64,000 nt of DNA from Nematostella vectensis (Eukaryota > Cnidaria > Anthozoa > Actiniaria > Edwardsiidae): positions 13,003,208 through 13,067,207 of the forward strand of contig NC_064046.1 of assembly GCF_932526225.1 (NCBI RefSeq), given 5' to 3'. The stretch's first letter is position 1, and each line of letters starts with the position of its first letter. Below the pieces are notes generated by a model. That model was not told the DNA's origin, did no database searches, and saw only the letters and a program-made list of their open reading frames with translations. Positions 56,691-64,000 of the stretch are shown piece after piece. Both the position numbers and the translations under genes were made by a program.

Positions 56691-57708
56691 TAATTGACTC
56701 CCAAATATTGTATGTAATCCATAATAAGAAAATGACCGAGCGAGCTAGAAAAACGAAAGTTTTTTAAACAAGATACAAGATTGACTGATATGAGAATTCG
56801 TGTGCGTACAACCGAGTCTGCTCGAGGCGGCGTACCCCCCTCCCCCCCCCCCCCTTGGCCACATACACTCCTCCCTTGATCACCACACTCCTCCCCTGTT
56901 TTTTTTATAATATCATAACTCTTTTAAATCAGAATACCTTAAATAAAATGCTATATAACCGTTAGTATAAATCCACTCACATACTATCACGAATCTCGCA
57001 ATTTGATTGGCTCCCGTAATCGCTCTCTATTGAGCCGTAGATAGTGAGTAGCGAAAAAGAAGCGAAAGAGATGAAAAACCTTGATTTAAATTCGAGAAAT
57101 TTGGTTCACAATATTTTTTACTGAATGTATTTTCCATCCTTACAAAAGGACACTTTGAAGCTAAAGTTTTCAATTTTCGTTATCTGCGCGCGCTGCAAAA
57201 ACACCGGTTGCATGCGCTCGCGCACTCACCAAAAAACACGCCATTTCAAACGAGCGTGCGCTGTTTTGATTTTGTAAAATACTGTTTATGTTGCTTGTGT
57301 TATTTATTACTAATTAAAATCGATTTTTATACTATTAAAAACGTCATTTAATTGAAGGTAGTATGTGAGTGGATTTATTCTAAAACAATTAGACTACTCG
57401 TTCTCGTGTTCTACCCTCCTCGTTGACTATCTATTGACTCATAGAAAACTCGAACAATTGTATTCTAAAATGAATTTGATTTTACAGTAACTGGAGCGGG
57501 TTCAGTTTGATATTGAGAGGAGTATAAGAGTTCCATATGGTTTATATCCAACTAAAACATTCACACATCAATTCGGATCATGGACTTTCAAAGCCTAATA
57601 ATTGCAAGTATTTTTTTTATAAATATTCATTTTGATAATTTAATAAATCGTCGAGAAATTGTTATTAGAATGTCTATTGATATCACTATCGTGCTTTATG
57701 ATTTTTAC
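56691..57708. other. Non-coding interval
   Basis: No gene recognised. Contains a C-run (56836-56853) and a short segment (56735-56800: atgaccgagcgagctagaaa...gattgactgatat) that is repeated at about 61560-61620. Confidence 0.5.
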
Positions 57709-60700
57709 CTATCGCACCAAAGGTCCAAATATAACTGTAATAACAAGAGTGGTACTTTCAAATCTAACAAATGCTGATTCACTTGAAAATGAATTACCTA
57801 ACTTTATCTTAGTCAAAGCATGATTAACTCTCCAGTGTTCTTGCGGATATAGACTGCTAAAACCCTCGTATGACAGATTAAACATTTCCCCAGCCTTCTG
57901 AATGTTCCCCATGGATAAACACGCCTCACCAAGAAGGTTTCTAGTCTCGGCTATGTAATGATCTCTTAGGCTTCCTTTGGTCATTCCAAGTAAGGTTTGT
58001 AACGCTTCCTGGTGAAGCTCTATGGCCTTCTCGGGTTTTCCAATGGCGCAGAATGCTGCACCAAGACTGTTTTGCGTTGTTAATACAGCAGTGTGTTTCT
58101 CACCCCAAGTTCTTTTAAAAGTATCCAACGCCCTTCCAAGAACTTTCACAGCCTTTTCTGTTTCACCCAATCTCGTGTACACAACCCCGAGGTCATTTAA
58201 CGCCTCGCCCACAATAAAATGTTCGGCATTAAAAACCTTTTCTTTGATTTCCAAAGAATGTTCTAAGACTTTCTTAGCCTTTTCCAGGTTCCCATGGTCT
58301 CTGTACATAAATCCTAAAAAGTTCAACGCCTCAGCAACATGAGGGTGGTATTTTCCGTGTCCTGCCTCTAGGATTTCCAAACCTCTCTCAGAGTAGCATA
58401 TAGCATATGGAAAATCCCCAAGCCTGTAATAAACAATCCCAATCGTGTTTAACACTCTGCCCAAACTCACATGCCGCGGGCCGTTAATGTCCACGAGTAT
58501 CTCAAGAGATTGGTTATACAGTGCAAGAGCCTTGCTATACTTTCCTTGCCGACTGTAAACCACTGCCAGGTTAAGCAAAGAGCCCGCAACGTAGGGATGA
58601 CTTGAGCCAAATAATTTTAGAAGCAAATATAGAGAGCTTTCGTGGTAGGCTTGAGCGATGTCTAAGTCGGACAGATAACGGTAGATGATGCCAAGTTTGT
58701 GTAGAGTACTCGCTTTGTCCATTAGATATTGATTATCTGATTGTAATCCTTTCGCGGTCAGCAAAACATGTTTGTTTTTCTGCTTATTCGACATATCCAG
58801 AGCAAGTTTATGAAAATCTTTAGATTTGTACGGATATCCTAAGCTTCTGTACATCGAGCCCAAGATGTCCAGAAAAATTACAGGAAAACTTAAATTTCCA
58901 GGTACAGTTCCATCGGAAATCATTCTTGTAATCCCTGCAGATGTCTTGTTAAGGGAGGTCACCAGCTCTTCGTTCTTTCCTTTCGTTGCTCCACTGTGCA
59001 AACAAACGATAAGTAACATAATTTGCAAGTCATACCTCTCCTCCTTCTTCGCCTGAAGACCTGTTAAATTGGAAATCTCGTGAAGTCTGTACTCATTTGT
59101 GACAGACTTTATCAGGGCTGGCCCGGAGAACCCAGCTGCGTGCGAAATGAATGTCAAAAACTTCTTGGTTAAACTAGATTTAATAAAATCAGCAATATGT
59201 AATTTCTCTCTTGACGAGAAGACACACAATGAAACTAAGATGTCTAGACATTGAGAATCGAATGCATCATTAGCAACAGTCAAGGGAGGACTGTGCAATT
59301 TAGATAAAGAGATGTTCAACTCGTGTTCAAAAGTCCCAGCAAGCTTTGAGAAGATTTCAAGTAATGAGCTACTATTTTTGGGCGTCTTCCTTTGAATGAT
59401 AGTTGTGTTACCGAACGACGAATCTAGACGGTTCAAACCTACCTTGCATATTTGCCGGAATGCTTCTCGGATAACTTGGTGGCTGGATAAACTCTGTTGT
59501 CCCTGTTTGCCTGTAACCTTGAACAGAACATTTCTTAAAGAATTACGAATTTGGGATTCTGTAAATTCTTCTCTGGAATTTCTTTTCAAGTAATCTAACA
59601 CAAATGATAAGCTTAATGGTGAGGAATCCGTATACCCAATACAAACGATGTCTCGAAACACAGGGTCTCGTTGAGCGGAACGATTAACTGCTTTTAAAGT
59701 GGCTGCATACATGGGTATCGGATACTTAGAAGCTTCACTTTCCTGCCATTCTACCTCTTCTTCCATCCCGAGGGAATGGATATCCCTTTGGAATTCTGAG
59801 ATGTAATCTGCGAAGGTGTAGTCCCATCTTCTTGGCGGACCTTCCCGCACACTCTCAATATAAATAGCTGCAGTTTCTAAGGCGAGAGGCTGGAAATCAA
59901 GCATCCTTGCGAGATCAAGGCTCGCGTTATCTTCTCGCAAACCTGTCATCACTTGTAACAGTTTGACAGAGTCCCCTTGAGACATACCTTCATAAAGGTC
60001 CCACACTTGAACATAGGAGCTAAGTCGATTAAGAGGGACCCGCTTTTGTAGGGTAACCATCACAGTAGCCACAAATTGACTGCTTCCTGGCTCAAGATTT
60101 AAGTTATTAAATAACAATTTCAGGTCTTTGACGTTGTCAAAGATTACCACTGGTCGGCTTTTCCGTTCCGAAAATAACTCCATTAATTTCGCCAAACGAA
60201 TTCTTAGCTTCATCTCAGTTTTTTGTTCACCCTCAATAGAAAACATGTCAGCCATTTTGAAATCGAACTCTTCTTGCATTTGCTTGATTCCGTTGGATTT
60301 TGTGCTTGAGTTACTGTAGAGCGCCAAGACTACTCTTGTCAGACTCGACAAAAGAGATGCCATGCTGCTTGCTTCAATGGTCACGACGTCAAGCGGTCTA
60401 TTGTTGTGCCTTTTAGACTTGTATAAACGAAGGCCTACTTGGCGAGCAAGTTCTGATTTCCCTGCACCAGGACCACCAATAAAATAGACGTGAATTTGCT
60501 TTCTTGGGTGATTTCTGGAAAACACTTGAATATGTTCTGTGATGTTGGAGACTTCATCTCTCCAGATCCAACGATGTCTTGGGGGCCACGAGACCTCATT
60601 AACATACATATTATTGATCTCGCTCGCTTGTCTTTTCCAAATCGCCGAAAATGATGCTACAATTTTACCCCAAAAAGGATAAATAGCCACGGTCAATACA

Positions 60701-60984
60701 ACCACAACACAAACAGCCAATGAATTAGCTTTAAAAGGAGTGAGAACGATCTTTAACCAAACGGGAAAATATTGTTCTATCAACTTCCAAATTATTTCAT
60801 CAATTTTCGTTTTTAAATTGTCAGATTTGGGCGATGTTTTTATATTATGTTCTTTCGAGTTCTTTGATGTGGCAGCTTGCCTTCGCCTTTTGGTACGCTT
60901 TGTCGTTTTGGATCCAAGTGTCGGATGTAACTTGTTGCTGACTGAATTATTTCTTTGAGCTGCCTGGCTTCTCGTAAGTGGCAT
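57709..60984 (-). CDS. Membrane-anchored NB-ARC/TPR protein (NLR-like)
   Basis: A single 1091-residue open frame from ATG 60984. A basic cluster (28-36, KRTKRRR) precedes a hydrophobic helix at about 86-102 (NSLAVCVVVVLTVAIYPFW), so the protein is probably membrane-anchored. The NB-ARC-type ATPase region follows: P-loop GGPGAGKSELA (170-180), Walker B VVIFDNV (279-285), and a GLPL-like FQPLALETAA (364-373). A helical linker of about 300 residues leads to tetratricopeptide repeats at about 740-1050, of the kinesin-light-chain kind with about 42-residue spacing (for example YKSKDFHKLALDM, YSKALALYNQSLEIL, PEKAIELHQEALQTL). NB-ARC plus TPR is a common NLR-like plan in cnidarians and other invertebrates; these act as signal-sensing switches, often in innate immunity. 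No death-fold effector domain is seen. The N-terminal membrane segment is unusual. No introns are needed. The biological ligand is unknown. Confidence 0.9.
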   Translation of the reverse strand: MPLTRSQAAQRNNSVSNKLHPTLGSKTTKRTKRRRQAATSKNSKEHNIKTSPKSDNLKTKIDEIIWKLIEQYFPVWLKIVLTPFKANSLAVCVVVVLTVAIYPFWGKIVASFSAIWKRQASEINNMYVNEVSWPPRHRWIWRDEVSNITEHIQVFSRNHPRKQIHVYFIGGPGAGKSELARQVGLRLYKSKRHNNRPLDVVTIEASSMASLLSSLTRVVLALYSNSSTKSNGIKQMQEEFDFKMADMFSIEGEQKTEMKLRIRLAKLMELFSERKSRPVVIFDNVKDLKLLFNNLNLEPGSSQFVATVMVTLQKRVPLNRLSSYVQVWDLYEGMSQGDSVKLLQVMTGLREDNASLDLARMLDFQPLALETAAIYIESVREGPPRRWDYTFADYISEFQRDIHSLGMEEEVEWQESEASKYPIPMYAATLKAVNRSAQRDPVFRDIVCIGYTDSSPLSLSFVLDYLKRNSREEFTESQIRNSLRNVLFKVTGKQGQQSLSSHQVIREAFRQICKVGLNRLDSSFGNTTIIQRKTPKNSSSLLEIFSKLAGTFEHELNISLSKLHSPPLTVANDAFDSQCLDILVSLCVFSSREKLHIADFIKSSLTKKFLTFISHAAGFSGPALIKSVTNEYRLHEISNLTGLQAKKEERYDLQIMLLIVCLHSGATKGKNEELVTSLNKTSAGITRMISDGTVPGNLSFPVIFLDILGSMYRSLGYPYKSKDFHKLALDMSNKQKNKHVLLTAKGLQSDNQYLMDKASTLHKLGIIYRYLSDLDIAQAYHESSLYLLLKLFGSSHPYVAGSLLNLAVVYSRQGKYSKALALYNQSLEILVDINGPRHVSLGRVLNTIGIVYYRLGDFPYAICYSERGLEILEAGHGKYHPHVAEALNFLGFMYRDHGNLEKAKKVLEHSLEIKEKVFNAEHFIVGEALNDLGVVYTRLGETEKAVKVLGRALDTFKRTWGEKHTAVLTTQNSLGAAFCAIGKPEKAIELHQEALQTLLGMTKGSLRDHYIAETRNLLGEACLSMGNIQKAGEMFNLSYEGFSSLYPQEHWRVNHALTKIKLGNSFSSESAFVRFESTTLVITVIFGPLVR

Positions 60985-61749
60985 GGTTAACGTTTGAGTG
61001 TCTGTTGAATATGCAAGCTGACACTATTTCTCGTGTAGCAGGAGGAAGAATCTATAATGGGACAGACTCCGGTTCGGTGTAATATTCTGCGCTTGTTGCG
61101 TGAGGAAACTTCCGTGGGAGCCCCGCTGACAAAGTTGTGGGTATCGCGGGCGCCAACGATAAAAAAAGGAAGAAATAGAGCATAAAGAGATGCAAGCGCA
61201 TTGAGGAACAGATTTTGTAAAAAAAAAAAACGAAACATTCCCTAGATGTTTCTGTTTGCTTTGTTCTAGCAGCAACTTGATGTCGCGAAATATATTTTTA
61301 TGTTTGCACAACGTGAAAATCATCTTTCGCGCAGTTTGCAACATCAAAAGCAGCAATAAATGGCTGTCGTTTTTCTAAATTGTCTAAAGGAGCCTGGGGC
61401 GAGCGCGCGGGAGACCTGTGATATTTTAAAGATGGTTGCCAGCAAAATCGCACCATTCCTGCAAGTTTAAGTTGAAATTCTCGACTACTAAAGTGCCAGT
61501 GATGAAAAATGCGAAAAAAATGATTGAAGCGGACTCTCAATTATGTATTAATGTAATGAAGGAAATGACCGAGCGGGCTAGAAAAACGACAGTTTTTAAA
61601 ACAACATTGACTGATATTTAAAGATTGTCACGTTTACCCTCCCCCCCTAGCCCCCCCCCCCCCCAATTTGCAAGAATTTTTGGAGGTCTGGTAACTAGTA
61701 CAAGAAACAATTGCGATGCATGACGGGATCGTCCACTCCACGATCCAAG
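60985..61749. other. Divergent promoter region between the NB-ARC gene and NDUFB9
   Basis: 765 bases separate two divergent start codons, so both promoters must lie here. A plus-strand 62-codon frame at 61436-61621 (ending MTERARKTTVFKTTLTDI) shares its 3' part with a repeat copy near 56735 and is probably not a gene. A C-run lies at 61651-61664. Confidence 0.5.
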
Positions 61750-63212
61750 ATGGCGTCCATGTCGACCTCTCATCTTATGAGGGGAATAACCCATCAACAG
61801 CGAGTCCTTCGGCTTTACAGGAACTGCTTGAGACACAGCTTATCCTGGATCGTAGATAGACAGGCATGGAGGAAGGAAGCACTCATGATCAGAGCGCAAT
61901 TTGAGGCCAACAAACATGAGACGGACCGCAAACGTATCGCCATGATTATGGAGCAGGCGGAGGCTGAATTCGAGAGAAAGAAACATCCATACCCTTACAC
62001 GTGTGAGTCTATATTTAGTATTTCCATCACAGAATAATACGATAGTCCATTATGATGGCATATTGTAGCCTTTTTCGTACTAATTCAATGTTGTTTCTCG
62101 TCAATGCAGTCCCAACAGCTGCCGAGGGATCAAAATGGGAAAGAAATACACCTCCACCACCACACGTAAGACAGCAGCATATGTTATTCATATAACTGGG
62201 TATAATGGAAGTATGCGCATACCCAGGACACAGATATTATACGTGAGATTTCTTATCCATAGCAACTTCAGAACTTCACACCTTAACTTCTAAAAAACGA
62301 GAGATTAATACAGTGGAACCATATTACTGGTATTCTAAAGTTTAGCTGATGATCCTTCATTAACCCACTATGCCATTTTTCTGGCAAATTTAAAGTTTAT
62401 CACATACTGTAGCTGTCAACGCTCCCGCATTAGGCGGGAGTCTCAAGATTTTTAACCTTTTCTCAAGCCAAATTTTCTTGAAATATCCATAAATTTACTG
62501 TATTCTCCCGCATAAGCTATCTAGTTGGTACTTCTGATACATACACTGTATTTTCTCAAGATTTTTTTCTAAAGCAAGGATGACAGCTATAGTATCATTT
62601 ATTGGTCCTATACATAAACACGTTAAACTTGACACTCGACTTGACACAGAGAATAGTCTGTTGCACTCATAACCCATCTCAAATAGAGGTTTTGAACTGA
62701 ATAATAAACATTTGGTTGAGATTTTGGAAGGTCAACAATTTCTTGTCTTTAACTCTTTCAACATTACAGTAAATGGGTGCCTGCGTTCTGTGATTGGTCA
62801 GGGGCATAGCCTCCCCCCCCCAGGGGCTGATCTAGCTTTTTGCTGAAGGGGGGGGGGGGGGGTTGGCTCAGTGCACAGGGGGAGGGGGTATTTTTTTGTT
62901 ACCATATGGCTTCCTGGCAGCCCAAGGGGGGTTTAACCCCCCCCCCCCCCCCCCCCGTCTTAGTTGGTGACCAACGTCTTAGTTGGCTATCAATGTTCTT
63001 AAAAAATCACTGGCTATGCCCTGTTGTTGCACATGGCAATATGGCACATGACAACACTGGAACTGGTCATCAGATGAATGCTTAAAAGTCCTAAGCATTT
63101 CAGTCATTCATTTCCGAATGTTTGTTTTCTGACCCAGGTGTTGGAACTGCTTCCACAAGAAGAGGAATGGTTGAAGGAAATGACAGATTATGCTAACTAC
63201 AAGATTGACTAA
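61750..63212 (+). CDS. NDUFB9: NDUFB9, complex I LYR-motif subunit
   Basis: Three exons: 61750-62002, 62110-62165 and 63138-63212, 384 bases, 127 residues. Donors are GTGAGT and GTAAGA; acceptors are aatgcag and gacccag; phases 1 and 0 fit. An upstream in-frame TTG exists at 61711, but ATG 61750 has a good context (AAGATGG) and gives the expected N-terminus. It shows the family pattern: THQQRVLRLYRNCLRH (LYR motif), RAQFEANK, then HPYPYTFP across the first splice. NDUFB9 is an accessory subunit of mitochondrial NADH dehydrogenase; LYR proteins bind acyl carrier protein. Vertebrate NDUFB9 is about 179 residues; this one lacks most of the long C-terminal tail and ends soon after WLKEMTDYANYKID. 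AATAAA follows at about 63351. The 972-base second intron contains C/G-run repeats. Confidence 0.93.
62800..62990. mobile_element. Repeat element with C/G homopolymers in NDUFB9 intron 2
   Basis: Bounded by ggggcatagcctcccccccc and a gtttaaccccccccc block, with caggggctgatctagctttt inside. The layout matches the other non-autonomous elements ending in ggggcgtagcc in this window. The homopolymer lengths are likely to be unreliable. Confidence 0.5.
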
Positions 63213-64000
63213 AGATCTCCTAGACTCTATTGTACAGAATTCATCACAGGTTTTGCCTGCCCTCCTTATTGTCCAGTTAGTTATTATGTGAATGTTTTTG
63301 GTAATGACATCTTTGTATTTAAATACTGACTCGACCCAACTTTGTGAAAGAATAAAAGTTTAATTTTAATTCAATTGGTTTCCAGTATTTTTTTTAATGA
63401 TATTTTAGATGATTAAGTTTTGCTGACTTGTGATAAACTGCATTTCTTTCTTCGTTGAATTCATTCATATTCAAGTTCAGGATGCAAGTTTGCCAACTTT
63501 CATTCGCTTGCTTTTCATTTCAATACCCAATGCAAGTCCTCACAAGTAAATCAAACATTTTCCATCTCAAATCTTTCATGGATATCGTAAAGTAGAAGGG
63601 TCTCAGACTTTGACTTGTATTTGGTGGATGATATATTTGATATCCGGTTTCAGGTTTGTTTGTTTAGTATTGTTTGTCAGCTTAGCATGCTGGTGGTTGT
63701 CTGCTCAGTCAACTTTTCTTTTGCTGATTCCAACACATGGCTTGCGTTTCGTTTGGCCAGGGCTTACGCATTTTAAAATCAAACACTCTGTTTTGCATCC
63801 TTGGGAACCCATGGCGTGGCGGAGGTTCGGCACACAGAGTGCAAGAGAAATAAGGATTGAAAGACGTCTTTAACTACTCTTTCTTTCTCGTGCCCTCCCT
63901 GTGTGCCTGACTTCCCTGAGGATGTTTTTCTATCATTTTGAAACCATCAAATCTGAATTCATACCATTGTTATTTTTAGAGAGTTTGCATGTAAATATTT
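63213..64000. other. 3' flank of NDUFB9
   Basis: AATAAA at about 63351 probably ends the NDUFB9 mRNA. Beyond it no further gene is recognised; the 87-codon frame at 63610-63873 has no ATG in good context and no domain. Confidence 0.5.

Noticed and set aside
58022..60958. Plus-strand frames over the NB-ARC/TPR gene
   Set aside because: Short shadows of the minus-strand coding sequence with no domain content of their own.

Overview
This window is eukaryotic nuclear DNA from an invertebrate animal. Genes are split by GT-AG introns, transposons and minisatellites are dense, and long stretches hold no gene. An anthozoan cnidarian is the best guess: it has an NB-ARC/TPR protein, a PARP-type macro domain, DOK-like and RASD-like signalling genes, a plant-length NDUFB9, and a mix of gypsy, non-LTR and foldback elements. 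That guess is inference; no marker here settles the species.

Layout. 0-2 kb: a small repeat, then an intronless RASD-like small GTPase (1097-1810, +) behind a TATA box. 2-8 kb: nothing convincing. 8.0-10.25 kb: a 5'-truncated non-LTR retrotransposon with a 23-bp target-site duplication. 10.3-14 kb: AT-rich sequence with an old tandem duplication, a foldback element and a small 53-bp repeat. 15.2-16.6 kb: a second intronless RASD-like GTPase (15248-15976, +) followed by a 53-bp repeat. 17.3-19.6 kb: a 37-bp minisatellite. 22.3-26.9 kb: a four-exon DOK-like PH-PTB adaptor (-). 28.7-31.2 kb: a LINE fragment, a foldback element and two candidate exons of an unknown gene (-). 34.86-39.41 kb: a complete, apparently very young Ty3/gypsy element (-).

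39.9-54.0 kb is the most interesting part. A macro-domain gene (+) has exons at 39861-39939, 40222-40369 and 53712-54031. The 3' end of its second exon, with its 5' splice site, has been amplified about 113 times as a 60-bp unit (about 6.8 kb). Inside the same 13.3-kb intron, on the other strand, lies a seven-exon gene for a novel 864-residue membrane protein (53105-47649). That gene has duplicated phase-1 exons, and a 67-bp minisatellite that is again made of an exon 3' end plus its 5' splice site. The macro-domain gene carries a frameshift and an in-frame stop, so it may be a pseudogene.

55.5-64 kb: a decayed LINE, a single-exon membrane-anchored NB-ARC/TPR NLR-like protein (60984-57709, -), and the complex I LYR subunit NDUFB9 (61750-63212, +) in three exons.

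The genes do not form a pathway or operon. A loose theme of signalling and innate immunity (RASD-like, DOK-like, macro domain, NB-ARC/TPR) is inference only.
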